DNA of 64,000 bases from Thermovibrio guaymasensis (GTDB lineage Bacteria; Aquificota; Aquificia; Desulfurobacteriales; Desulfurobacteriaceae): the NCBI RefSeq assembly GCF_003633715.1, contig NZ_RBIE01000001.1:310001-374000 (forward strand), read 5' to 3'. Under the pieces are notes generated by a model. It made no database searches. It saw only the letters and a program-made list of their open reading frames with translations, and was not told the origin of the DNA. How positions within the stretch are numbered: the first letter of the stretch is position 1; each line of letters begins with the position of its first letter. Both the position numbers and the translations under genes were made by a program. Of this stretch, positions 50,656 through 58,811 are shown in pieces.

Positions 50656-52895
50656 AACTTGAATACGATAAGCTCCTCTATGAAACTTCTCGCCTTGCAA
50701 AAAGTTCTGCAGGAAAGGATAGGGTTCTTTCACTTCAACCTTCGGTAAACTACCAGGAAGTTAATAGGAACTTAGAGCTAACAGACTCTTTCGTTAAACT
50801 CCTAAAAGAGAGGACTCTACCCCTTGAGACCTTTCCCGACGTTTCACCTCTAATTGAAAAGCTGAAAGTTGAAGGGTCCGTTCTATCGGTTGAGGAGCTC
50901 TTAAACCTCCTTAAACTCCTTGAGCAGTCAAGGGTTTTGAAGAACTTCTTTAAAAACCTTCCTGAGCACCTTTCCAGGATCTCCTTCTACTCTGAAAGGT
51001 TAACAGGTGGTGGTGAGCTCCTAGAAAGGTTAAGGGAAAGCGTAGACGAAAGCGGTGAGATACTTGATACAGCTTCGCCACAGCTGAGGAGCATAAGAAA
51101 AAACATCTCTACAGTCTCATCACGGATAAAAGAGAGGTTAAACTCATTAGTTAATCGCCACGAGGATATCTGTCCAGACAGGATTATTACGGAGAGGGAA
51201 GGTAGGTACGTTATTCTCGTTAAGCCCCACTTTAGGAAGAGGTTTCAGGCAATAGTTCACGACCGCTCTTCAAGTGGCCAAACCTTCTACGTTGAGCCTC
51301 TGAGTGTCGTTGAGCTGAACAACAGGCTCAGGGAGCTTAAGAGGGAAGAGGCTGAGGAGGTAAGGAGGGTTTTAAGGGAGCTCTCAAACCTTGCCCGCTC
51401 CTACTTATCTGAAATTGAGAGTTCCTTTAAGGCTTTAGTAGAGATTGACTTCCGATACGCCGTTGCTTACATGAGCTTAAAGTTGTCGGGAACTTTTCCG
51501 ACCTTTGGCAGGGAGTTTAACCTTAAAGGAGCAAAGCACCCTCTATTAATCCTTACAGGTAAAGAAGTTGTTCCGGTTGACCTAAAGCTTAAAAGGGGCC
51601 TTGTTATAACCGGTCCAAACACAGGAGGTAAAACTGTCTCCCTTAAGACTCTCGGCCTTCTATCAATGATGGCTCAGAGCGGCTTTTTAATTCCTGCCCA
51701 GGAAGGGAGCTCCCTCCTCTTTGTAAGAAAGTGGTTTTCTGATATCGGAGATGAGCAGAGTATAGAGCAGTCCCTCTCAACTTTCAGCTCCCACGTTAAG
51801 AGGATAGGTGAGATTTTGAGGGAAGTTGATGAGGACTCACTAGTCCTCCTTGACGAGCTTGGGGCCGGGACGGATCCCGTTGAAGGTTCAGCCCTTGCAG
51901 TTGCGATCCTTAAGTACTTAAAAGATAAGAAGGCAAAGGTAGTTGCAACTACCCACTTTACTCCGGTAAAGCTCTACGCCTATAAGGACGATTACTACGA
52001 CGTTGCCTCAGTTCTCTTTGATGAAGAGAGCCTAAAGCCCCTCTATAAGCTTGCCTACGGCGTTGTAGGTAAGAGCTACGCTCTCATAGTAGCTAAGAGG
52101 TACGGTATCCCCGAAGAGGTTGTAGAGACCGCAAGGTCTTTGATGGGGGCTGAGGATAGAATGGCTGAAGAGATAATTGAGGCCCTTGAGAGAGAGTATA
52201 AGAAACTCGTTGAGGAGAGGAGGGAGGTTGAGAGGTTAAAGAGGGAGCTTAAGGAGAAAGAGGAGGAGCTCTTTAGGAAGGAGAGGACTTTAAGGGAAGA
52301 GCACTCAAGGAAGCTAAAGGAGTTTATTGAGGAGTTAAGGAGTAAGACTGAGGAGATACTAAAGGAGAGGGAAGCTTCAAAGGCAAGGGAAAAGCTTAGG
52401 AAGTTGGTTATAACTGCGAAAAACAGGGCAAAACTTGAGGAAGAGGTTAAGCCTAAGGGGGAGATTAAGGTTGGTGATTTGGTAAAGGTTCTCCCTTCAG
52501 GGAGGAAAGGAAGGGTTATTGAGGTATCTGGAAAGAAGGCAAAGGTCTTGATAGGTCCTATGAAGGTTGACGTTAAGCTTTCAAACTTAGTTAAAGTTGA
52601 AGAAGTTCCAAAGGAAGAGAGTTTAGGAGTTAGCGTTCCGGTTCCGAATAGATTCTTCCCTGAGATTAAGCTTCTTGGTATGAGGGGGGAAGAGGCCATA
52701 AGGGCCCTTGAGGAGTTCCTTGACGATGCTTTGATTGTGGGAGCTAAAGAGGTAAAAGTCGTTCACGGTTACGGTGAGGGAATTCTAAAGAGGCTTGTAA
52801 GGGAGTATTTAAAGGAGTCTCCCTACGTTAAGTCCTTCCGTTCCGGAGGCCCTCAGGAGGGAGGAGATGGAGTAACTATCGTTGAGCTCAAGTAG
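50634..52895 (+). CDS. mutS2: Endonuclease MutS2
   Basis: 753 residues. ATP-dependent relative of MutS that acts on branched DNA or on collided ribosomes rather than mismatches. Seen: a helical clamp region (residues 1-300), Walker A TGPNTGGKTVSLKTLG near 325-335, DEQSIEQSLSTFSSH and the Walker B LVLLDELGAGTDPVEGSAL, a long charged coiled coil (about 510-610), then a KOW-like part (GDLVKVLPSGRKGRVIEV) and a C-terminal Smr domain (KLLGMRGEEAIRALEEFLDD, VVHGYGEGILKRLVREYL). The Smr loop reads HGYGEG where HGKGTG is usual. The start codon lies inside a stem-loop. Confidence 0.95.
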   Translation: MFKGVGRQLEYDKLLYETSRLAKSSAGKDRVLSLQPSVNYQEVNRNLELTDSFVKLLKERTLPLETFPDVSPLIEKLKVEGSVLSVEELLNLLKLLEQSRVLKNFFKNLPEHLSRISFYSERLTGGGELLERLRESVDESGEILDTASPQLRSIRKNISTVSSRIKERLNSLVNRHEDICPDRIITEREGRYVILVKPHFRKRFQAIVHDRSSSGQTFYVEPLSVVELNNRLRELKREEAEEVRRVLRELSNLARSYLSEIESSFKALVEIDFRYAVAYMSLKLSGTFPTFGREFNLKGAKHPLLILTGKEVVPVDLKLKRGLVITGPNTGGKTVSLKTLGLLSMMAQSGFLIPAQEGSSLLFVRKWFSDIGDEQSIEQSLSTFSSHVKRIGEILREVDEDSLVLLDELGAGTDPVEGSALAVAILKYLKDKKAKVVATTHFTPVKLYAYKDDYYDVASVLFDEESLKPLYKLAYGVVGKSYALIVAKRYGIPEEVVETARSLMGAEDRMAEEIIEALEREYKKLVEERREVERLKRELKEKEEELFRKERTLREEHSRKLKEFIEELRSKTEEILKEREASKAREKLRKLVITAKNRAKLEEEVKPKGEIKVGDLVKVLPSGRKGRVIEVSGKKAKVLIGPMKVDVKLSNLVKVEEVPKEESLGVSVPVPNRFFPEIKLLGMRGEEAIRALEEFLDDALIVGAKEVKVVHGYGEGILKRLVREYLKESPYVKSFRSGGPQEGGDGVTIVELK

Positions 52896-52955
52896 CCTTC
52901 CCCAAGTTCCACTTCAGGAAATAAATTTTCAACTGCAAATTGTTTAGGAGGTTTT

Positions 52956-54188
52956 ATGAGAAAGCCTGAAGTTCTTTCTCCTGCAGGGAACCTTGAGAAG
53001 TTGAAGTTTGCAGTTGACTTTGGGGCCGATGCAGTTTACCTGGGAGGTAAGCTCTTTAACTTAAGGGCTAAGGCGGGTAACTTTACCTTAGAAGAGATGG
53101 CTGAGGCCATTGAGTACGCCCACAGTAGGGGTGTTAAGGTTTACGTTACTCTTAACGCATTTGCAAGGAATTTTGACTTTAAGGCAATTGAGGAGTTTGT
53201 TAAGGAGGTTAAAGAGCTCTCTCCCGACGCTTTTATAGTCTCAGACTTGGGAGTCCTTTCAACTGTTAAGGAGGTAGCTCCTGAGATTGACGTTCATATA
53301 AGTACTCAGGCAAACGTTACAAATTATAGGGCTGTAAAGGTTTATAAGGAACTTGGAGCTTCAAGGGTTGTCCTAGCAAGGGAGCTCTCCATTCCCGAGA
53401 TAAGGGAAATTAAGGAGAGAGTCCCTGAAGTGGAGATTGAGGTCTTCGTCCACGGTGCAATGTGTATGGCCTACTCTGGAAGGTGTCTCCTTTCCAACTA
53501 CCTCTCATACAGGGAGAGCAACAAGGGAGCCTGTTCCCAGAGCTGCCGCTGGAAGTTCTACTTAGTTGAGGAGACCCGCCCAGGGGAGTATATCCCGATT
53601 GAGGAGGACTCAAGCGGGACTTACATCTTTAACTCTAAGGATCTCTGTGCCCTACCCTTACTTCCCCAGCTCATTGAGGCCGGAGTTGACTCACTGAAGA
53701 TTGAAGGTAGGGTGAAGAGCTCTTACTACACAGCGATAACGACAAGCGTTTACAGGAGAGCCGTTGACCTTTTGGTTTCACAGGGGAAGGAGGCCTTTGA
53801 AGGGGAACTTCCGCTCTTAATGGAAGAGTTGAAAAAGGTTAGCCACAGGCCCTACACAACCGGCTTTTTAGACGGAAAGGAAGAAATCCTCCAGCACTAC
53901 GAGTCAAGTTCCTACATAAGGAACTACAAATTCCTCGGAATTTACAGAGAAGGCTTCTGGGAGGTTAGGAATAAAGTAGAGGTTGGAGATGAGGTAGAAG
54001 TTTTTCTGCCGGAGGTTAAGAGCTTTACCGCCAAGGTTGAGAAGATAGAGGTTTTAAAGAAGGGGAAGCTCCAGGAAACAGCCTCAACAAACCCCAACCA
54101 GAGGGCAAGGATCTACTTTGATAGGGAGCTCCCCTTAGCAGAAAAGGCAATTCTAAGGAAAAGGGTAGGGGTTACGGCCGGGGTTTAG
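52956..54188 (+). CDS. U32-family peptidase-like protein (tRNA hydroxylation TrhP/YegQ type)
   Basis: 410 residues from ATG 52956 behind TTAGGAGG. The N-terminal TIM barrel (EVLSPAGNLEKLKFAVDFGADAVYLGGKLFNLRA) and the Cys region VFVHGAMCMAYSGRCLLSNYLS, then GACSQSCRW and NSKDLCAL, give the four cysteines of the U32 family, which bind a 4Fe-4S cluster. Members include TrhP and RlhA, which make 5-hydroxyuridine in tRNA or hydroxycytidine in 23S rRNA. Length and the C-terminal SFTAKVEKIEVL beta domain fit the TrhP type. RlhA or a true collagenase-type peptidase is less likely. It ends 4 bases into the convergent zinc-ribbon gene. Confidence 0.85.
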   Translation: MRKPEVLSPAGNLEKLKFAVDFGADAVYLGGKLFNLRAKAGNFTLEEMAEAIEYAHSRGVKVYVTLNAFARNFDFKAIEEFVKEVKELSPDAFIVSDLGVLSTVKEVAPEIDVHISTQANVTNYRAVKVYKELGASRVVLARELSIPEIREIKERVPEVEIEVFVHGAMCMAYSGRCLLSNYLSYRESNKGACSQSCRWKFYLVEETRPGEYIPIEEDSSGTYIFNSKDLCALPLLPQLIEAGVDSLKIEGRVKSSYYTAITTSVYRRAVDLLVSQGKEAFEGELPLLMEELKKVSHRPYTTGFLDGKEEILQHYESSSYIRNYKFLGIYREGFWEVRNKVEVGDEVEVFLPEVKSFTAKVEKIEVLKKGKLQETASTNPNQRARIYFDRELPLAEKAILRKRVGVTAGV

Positions 54189-54442
54189 CCCCTCCAGCCG
54201 AACCAGCCTCTACCCCAGCCTCTTCCTCTACCTCTTCCCCAGCCCCTTCCTCCAAATCCAGGGCCTTTTCCAGCTCTACAGTAGCCCCAACCTCTTCCCC
54301 ATCCTTGGGGAACGTCTGCCCTAACTACGTTCTCACTTCCACACTTGGGGCACTTAATCATCCAGCGGGGCTTTCCAAAGGGCTCCTCAAACTCATGTCC
54401 ACAGTCAAGGCACTTAAATTTCCTCTTGGGTATTACTTCCAT
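54185..54442 (-). CDS. Zinc-ribbon protein with Gly-Arg-Trp tail
   Basis: 85 residues behind TTAGGAGGTACTAACA. The first 40 residues form a zinc ribbon (CLDCGHEFEEPF, then CPKCGSENV, cysteines 11, 14, 31, 34), a layout like rubredoxin-type or transcription zinc ribbons. The rest is a low-complexity tail of GWGRGWG, GRGWGRGRGRG and WFGWRG with one more Cys. Similar small proteins lie next to NifX/Mrp-like genes in other anaerobes, but no such gene is near here. The tail suggests RNA or surface binding. Function unknown. Confidence 0.7.
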   Translation of the reverse strand: MEVIPKRKFKCLDCGHEFEEPFGKPRWMIKCPKCGSENVVRADVPQGWGRGWGYCRAGKGPGFGGRGWGRGRGRGWGRGWFGWRG

Positions 54443-54505
54443 TGTTAGTACCTCCTAATTAAGGTTCAATTTAAATCTAATATTTTGAATTACTCTTTTC
54501 AACTT

Positions 54506-55627
54506 CTACCTGAGTTTAAAAGTTAACGCTGAAGAAGTGAGGGAAAGGAGTGCCAATATTCCGAGGGTTACTCCCTGGTAGGAGCTCCAAGTTGCTCCAA
54601 CAATGACATTTCCTACAAGGGCAGAAGTGCCGGTTAAAAAGTGAAAGAGGCCGTAGTGGGTTCCCCTCTTTGCCCTTCCCGTTAAAAGGCCTACTGCAGA
54701 CCTCTGTCCTGCGTCGGTTATCCCTGATGAGATTCCAAATAGAACCGCTGCTACTACCAGAAGGGCAATTGAGTTTGATAGGGAGAGTATTATCAAGTAG
54801 AGGGAGAAGAGAGCGTAGCCAATTGATAGGGCTTTAAAGGGAGAGGTGAGGTTTGAGAAGTTTTTAAAGAGGAGGGCAGATAGGGCGTAAATAAGGTTGT
54901 AGAAGGCGTACAGGAGGAGGGCTGAAGAAGAACTTCCTGTGATTTCCTTTCCTTTTAGGATGAAGAACATAAATGAGATGTAGGAGAGGGAAAATAGGGT
55001 TGAAGCAAGTAAAAATCTCTTAAAGTAGGGGCTCTCTACTTTGACTTTTAACTTCTTCTTTAGCTTGACTTTTGGTTCTTCAATTAGGAGGAGCAGGGGA
55101 AGGCTTAGAAGGGATAAGAGAGCTCCGAAAATTAGGGCTTCCCTAACCGGAACTTTTGATATTAAAAAAAGGGCAAACAGGGAGCCGGCAAGAGCTCCGA
55201 ACGTATCAAAGGCCCTGTGGATTGAGAAGTTCCTCTCAACTTTTCCTGAGAGGGAGAGGATTGCATCCCTTGGGGCTGTTCTGATTCCCTTTCCCAACCT
55301 CTCTAAGGAAGAGAAAATTACAACTTGAGAGGGGCTGTTTGAGAAAGGAATCAGTAGTTTAAAGAGGGCTGAAACTCCGTAGCCTGCAATTACAAAGGGC
55401 TTCTTCCTGTTGAACCTATCAGAGAGGTAGCCTGATAGGATCTTCAGGAAGTTTGATACTGCTTCCCTGAGACCTCCGAGGAGGCCTACAGAAAGGGCTC
55501 CCCCTCCGAGCTCCGTGATAAAGAGGGGAAGTAGAGCCCCCATTAGCTCCGATGAAGTATCGTTTAAGAAGGAGACTGCAGAAAGTATTAAGAGGTTTTT
55601 ACCTAAGGAGCTTTTTAAGGTCATCAA
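54506..55627 (-). CDS. MFS transporter
   Basis: 373 residues with about eleven or twelve membrane helices. MFS hallmarks: a loop between helices 2 and 3 with GYLSDRFNRKKPFVIAGYG (the G-x3-D-R-x-G-R-K/R motif A) and a matching late segment FGISSGITDAGQRSAVGLLTGRAKRGTHYGLF. The N-terminal AVSFLNDTSSELMGALLPLFITELGG resembles the branch of tetracycline/quinolone-type exporters seen in Aquificota. Substrate unknown. The first 29 bases overlap the end of aroA, so it is expressed with it. Confidence 0.8.
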   Translation of the reverse strand: MMTLKSSLGKNLLILSAVSFLNDTSSELMGALLPLFITELGGGALSVGLLGGLREAVSNFLKILSGYLSDRFNRKKPFVIAGYGVSALFKLLIPFSNSPSQVVIFSSLERLGKGIRTAPRDAILSLSGKVERNFSIHRAFDTFGALAGSLFALFLISKVPVREALIFGALLSLLSLPLLLLIEEPKVKLKKKLKVKVESPYFKRFLLASTLFSLSYISFMFFILKGKEITGSSSSALLLYAFYNLIYALSALLFKNFSNLTSPFKALSIGYALFSLYLIILSLSNSIALLVVAAVLFGISSGITDAGQRSAVGLLTGRAKRGTHYGLFHFLTGTSALVGNVIVGATWSSYQGVTLGILALLSLTSSALTFKLR

Positions 55628-56891
55628 AGAACCCTGGATATGACGTTGATACTGATTCTACCTCATCTATCTCAACAGGTCCTTCAGTTATTAGTGAAGC
55701 AACTGTAAAGGTCATTACGATCCTGTGGTCTCCAAATGAGCAGACCTTACCCCCTTTAAGGGGAGTTTTACCCCTTATTACCATTCCATCGGGGAGTTCC
55801 TCAACGTCTGCACCTATGTTTCTCAGGTTGGTTACTGTGCTCTTTATCCTGTCGCTCTCCTTAACCCTCAGTTCCGAGGCGTCCTTTATTACAGTTTTCC
55901 CTTCAGACTGAGTTGCAAGGAGTGCTATTACAGGTATTTCATCTATGAGTGTTGGGATTTCTTCTCCACCAATTTCCGTTGCCTTAAGGTTTGGTGTGTA
56001 CCTTACAACTATATCCCCTACCTCCTCTCCAGAAGTTTCCCTCCTGTTTACAACCTCAAAGTCTGCTCCCATTCTCTTAATAACTTTTAAGATTCCAGTT
56101 CTTGTAGGGTTTAAAATAACTTCCTTAAGGAGGACTTCAGAGTCGGGGGTTATTAGAGCTCCAACTATAAAGAAGGCGGCAGAGGATATGTCCGCCGGAA
56201 CTGAGATTTCAAGGTCTTTCTCAAGTTCCCTGTTCTTCCCGAGCTTTACCGTTAAACCTTCCTCTATTACATCAACTCCAAAGGCCCTTAGCATCCTCTC
56301 TGTGTGGTCTCTGCTCTTTGCAGGTTCAGTTACTTCAACCTCTTCGTCTGTAAACAGGCCTGCAAGGAGTATTGAGGACTTTACCTGAGCTGAAGCCTTA
56401 GGGCTTTTGTACTTTATCCCCTTAAGCTTTTCTTTTCCTATTATTGTTAGTGGAGGGTACTTCCCTCCTTCCCTTCCGTAAATTTGAGCTCCCATCATCC
56501 TTAGGGGAACTGCAATTCTGTCCATCGGGCGCCTTCTTAAGTACTTATCACCTGTTAAAACAGAGTAGAAAGGTTGACCTGCTAGGATTCCTGAAATGAG
56601 CCTTATTGAAGTTCCTGAGTTTCCAAGGTCTATAACGTTGAAAGGTTCCTTTAGGGAACGTTTACCCCTTCCCCTTACTAGAATCTCATCACTTCTCTTC
56701 TCTATATCTGCTCCGAGCTCTAAAAAGGCCTTTAGTGTGTTTAAACAGTCCTCTGAAGGAAGGAAATTTTTAATAATGACTTCGCCCCTGTTTATTGAGG
56801 ATAGCATTATGCTCCTGTGGGAAATTGATTTGTCTGAAGGGACTCTCAGTTCTCCCTTTAGCTTCTTTCCTTTAAGGTGAAAAACTGCCAT
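55599..56891 (-). CDS. aroA: 3-phosphoshikimate 1-carboxyvinyltransferase (EPSP synthase)
   Basis: 430 residues. Joins shikimate 3-phosphate and phosphoenolpyruvate on the way to chorismate. Seen: VPSDKSISHRSIMLSSINRGEV (substrate lysine), IDLGNSGTSIRLISGILAGQPF, GDKYLRRRPMDRI, SAQVKSSILLAGLF, DISSAAFFIVGALI, LIDEIPVIALLAT, LRVKESDRIKS and FGDHRIVMTFTVASL. All the active-site stretches are present. The aroD gene is on the other strand at 60862. It follows the amidase gene after 2 bases and overlaps the MFS gene. Confidence 0.97.
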   Translation of the reverse strand: MAVFHLKGKKLKGELRVPSDKSISHRSIMLSSINRGEVIIKNFLPSEDCLNTLKAFLELGADIEKRSDEILVRGRGKRSLKEPFNVIDLGNSGTSIRLISGILAGQPFYSVLTGDKYLRRRPMDRIAVPLRMMGAQIYGREGGKYPPLTIIGKEKLKGIKYKSPKASAQVKSSILLAGLFTDEEVEVTEPAKSRDHTERMLRAFGVDVIEEGLTVKLGKNRELEKDLEISVPADISSAAFFIVGALITPDSEVLLKEVILNPTRTGILKVIKRMGADFEVVNRRETSGEEVGDIVVRYTPNLKATEIGGEEIPTLIDEIPVIALLATQSEGKTVIKDASELRVKESDRIKSTVTNLRNIGADVEELPDGMVIRGKTPLKGGKVCSFGDHRIVMTFTVASLITEGPVEIDEVESVSTSYPGFFDDLKKLLR

Positions 56892-56893
56892 TT

Positions 56894-58060
56894 TTACCTC
56901 ACGAAAGCTACTTTGTTGAGTGAGTTTAGGTACTCTTCAATTCCCCTTGCTATTCCCTTTGCAATCTCTTCCTGATACCACCTCTTAGTTAACCTTCTTC
57001 TATCAAGGGAGTTTGTTAGGAAACCGCTTTCAATCAGTACGGCTGGCCTTCCGGGGGTTTTAAGGACTACTATGTTCCTGTGCATGTCCTTTATTCCATT
57101 TATTAGGTCGTCGTTAACTTGGGCCTTGAGGTTGTCCACAATGTATCGGGCAAGGCGGGAGCTCTCGGCAAAAGTGACGGTTGTTGCCATGTTAATCAGC
57201 AGAGGGCTTATACTCCAGCACATAACGTCGCTACACAGCTTAACTCTCTTTGCAACCTCCTTTGCAGTCCTTTGGGCCTTTGCAAATAGACTTGGTGAAG
57301 CCTTAAAAACTGTTACTCCGCTCCACTGAGGGTAGTTTGGCATTGAGTCGGCATGGATACTTACAAAGGCATCTGCACAGGACTTTGCAGCGATTTCAGC
57401 CCTTTTAAGTAGGGGAACGTAAGTGTCCCTCGTTCTAGTCATGACGACCTTTATGTCGGGGGATTTCCTGAGGTACTTCCTTACCTTTAGGGCTATTGAA
57501 AGGGTAATGTCCTTTTCCCTTATCTTTGGATGTTTTGAGCGTGGGGGCCAAACGGCTCCAGGGTCCTTACCGCCGTGGCCCGGGTCTAGAACTACAATTC
57601 TCTTTGGAAACTTCCTAACTTGACAAGATATCGGGACGAACTCGGGAAAGACGTCAATTACTATCCTAAACGGTTTACTTCCACAGGAACGGAGTCCAAA
57701 AATTTTAAACTTATGGCTTTCCTTAAAAGTTACTTTAACTTTTGTTCTGCTTGAGGTGATTGGGATTACTTTAACTTCTGAAACTAAAGGGCTTTTAATT
57801 CTCCTTGTAAGTTTTCTTACAGCTCCTGTATTCCTAATATCAAGCCAGAGCACCTTGCCTGATAAGTGCTCCTTTATGTTTTTCCTATCTACTTCCCCTT
57901 TGCAGTCAAGTACTAGCCTTGTCCTATCAGTTGTATTTGAGTACCTGATTCTATATATGACTGCCCTCTTCCTAGCTAGAGCTTGGTACGGGATACTTGA
58001 CATGAAAATTGAGCCCAAGAGGGTTTTTAGGAGCTCTCTCCTGCCTTCCATTCCTCTCAT
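56894..58060 (-). CDS. N-acetylmuramoyl-L-alanine amidase (AmiC-like, Tat signal)
   Basis: 388 residues. The N-terminus MRGMEGRRELLKTLLGSIFMSS has a twin-arginine signal (RRELLK), as do AmiA and AmiC of E. coli. Residues 35-140 look like an AMIN domain (VIYRIRYSNTTDRTRLVLDC, LSGKVLWLDIRNT), which binds the cell wall. The C-terminal Amidase_3 domain has VVLDPGHGGKDPGAV, IREKDITLSIALK, FVSIHADSMPN and VLIESGFLTNS, giving His, Glu, His and Glu for zinc and catalysis. It cleaves the amide between MurNAc and the stem peptide at cell separation. Either ATG 58060 or ATG 58051 could be the start. Confidence 0.9.
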   Translation of the reverse strand: MRGMEGRRELLKTLLGSIFMSSIPYQALARKRAVIYRIRYSNTTDRTRLVLDCKGEVDRKNIKEHLSGKVLWLDIRNTGAVRKLTRRIKSPLVSEVKVIPITSSRTKVKVTFKESHKFKIFGLRSCGSKPFRIVIDVFPEFVPISCQVRKFPKRIVVLDPGHGGKDPGAVWPPRSKHPKIREKDITLSIALKVRKYLRKSPDIKVVMTRTRDTYVPLLKRAEIAAKSCADAFVSIHADSMPNYPQWSGVTVFKASPSLFAKAQRTAKEVAKRVKLCSDVMCWSISPLLINMATTVTFAESSRLARYIVDNLKAQVNDDLINGIKDMHRNIVVLKTPGRPAVLIESGFLTNSLDRRRLTKRWYQEEIAKGIARGIEEYLNSLNKVAFVR

Positions 58061-58109
58061 ACCCCAGACTTGTTGTCTTCATTCTATCAACTATTTTGCA
58101 GACTAGATA

Positions 58110-58115
58110 TATAAT
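58110..58115 (+). promoter_or_regulatory. -10 box for the regulator gene at 58156
   Basis: A perfect TATAAT in the 95-base gap between the divergent amidase and regulator genes. A good -35 was not seen 17 bases upstream (TCAACT). The leader would be about 35 bases and holds AGGAGG 6 bases before the ATG. Confidence 0.4.
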
Positions 58116-58155
58116 TAATAACCGAGGTAGAAAATACACAAACAGGAGGGAGAGG

Positions 58156-58809
58156 ATGGTTATTGAGGTAAAGCCACAGGAAGTTGACTACGATGCACTT
58201 GCTTTAAGGGTTTTCTTAAAGGCCCTAGAGCTTATAGGAGGTCCTAGGAAGCTCTTTGAGTACAGGAACTTAACTTGGGTTCCGAGCCTCATGGAAGCTG
58301 CTTATGCCGTTGTTCTTAAAAATGAGGCATTTAAGACAGAAGACGAGATTGCTGAGTTTATAGGAATTACAAAGCAGACAGTAAGGAACATGTTATCGGC
58401 AGATCCAGAGCTTGTTATGATGAAGCTCCAAGGGGAACTTGAGGGGAAAGAGGTCAAAGTTCATACTGCCGGCGGTTTGGCAAAGCTTGCATACGAAGAA
58501 GTTAAGAAGGGTAACGACTACATTGCCTTTGTTGCTTCCGTCTGTGAAGACTATGTTAAAAAGCATATGGAAACTGCTGAAACCTGTCCCGATATAGGTT
58601 TAGTATGGCCCGTTTACGTTCTTAAGGCAATTAAGGGAATGGACTTTCCAGTTGACGAGAGTAAGAAAGAGGAACTTAAAAAGCGTTTAGAGAACGTGAA
58701 AGTTAAGGATGTTCCTGCAACTGAACTTATTGAAAGGATAGAGTTTCCGATTAAAAGTCCAGCAGACCTTCTTCACAAACTTGCTGAAGCTGTAAAGAGT
58801 AGGGGTTAG
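58156..58809 (+). CDS. HTH regulatory protein (KaiC-neighbour domain-like)
   Basis: 217 residues from ATG 58156 behind AGGAGG. A helix-turn-helix is seen near residues 61-82 (TEDEIAEFIGITKQTVRNML), inside an N-terminal region (about 10-90) that from memory resembles the TIGR03879 regulatory domain found near KaiC-type ATPases in archaea and Aquificota. Residues 95-217 are charged and helical (KVHTAGGLAKLAYEEVKKGNDYIAF, VWPVYVLKAIKGMDFPVD). No sensory motif is known to me. The PilB/GspE ATPase gene starts 2 bases later, so the two are probably co-expressed. No KaiC gene is in the window. Confidence 0.6.
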   Translation: MVIEVKPQEVDYDALALRVFLKALELIGGPRKLFEYRNLTWVPSLMEAAYAVVLKNEAFKTEDEIAEFIGITKQTVRNMLSADPELVMMKLQGELEGKEVKVHTAGGLAKLAYEEVKKGNDYIAFVASVCEDYVKKHMETAETCPDIGLVWPVYVLKAIKGMDFPVDESKKEELKKRLENVKVKDVPATELIERIEFPIKSPADLLHKLAEAVKSRG

Positions 58810-58811
58810 TT

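Noticed and set aside
52076-52699. A 207-codon open frame antisense to mutS2
   Set aside because: It is Ser/Phe/Leu-rich in the way expected for the complement of Glu/Lys-rich codons and has no ribosome site or motif; the plus strand holds a clear MutS2.
54230-54290. Short repeats resembling a tandem array
   Set aside because: They are the codons of the Gly-Arg-Trp tail of a protein; there are no spaced direct repeats as in a CRISPR array.
55945-56388. A 147-codon open frame antisense to aroA
   Set aside because: Ser/Thr/Ile-rich shadow of the EPSP synthase gene with no start signals.
58009-58155. A 49-codon upstream extension of the HTH regulator
   Set aside because: It runs into the divergent amidase gene and crosses the -10 box; ATG 58156 has AGGAGG at the right distance.
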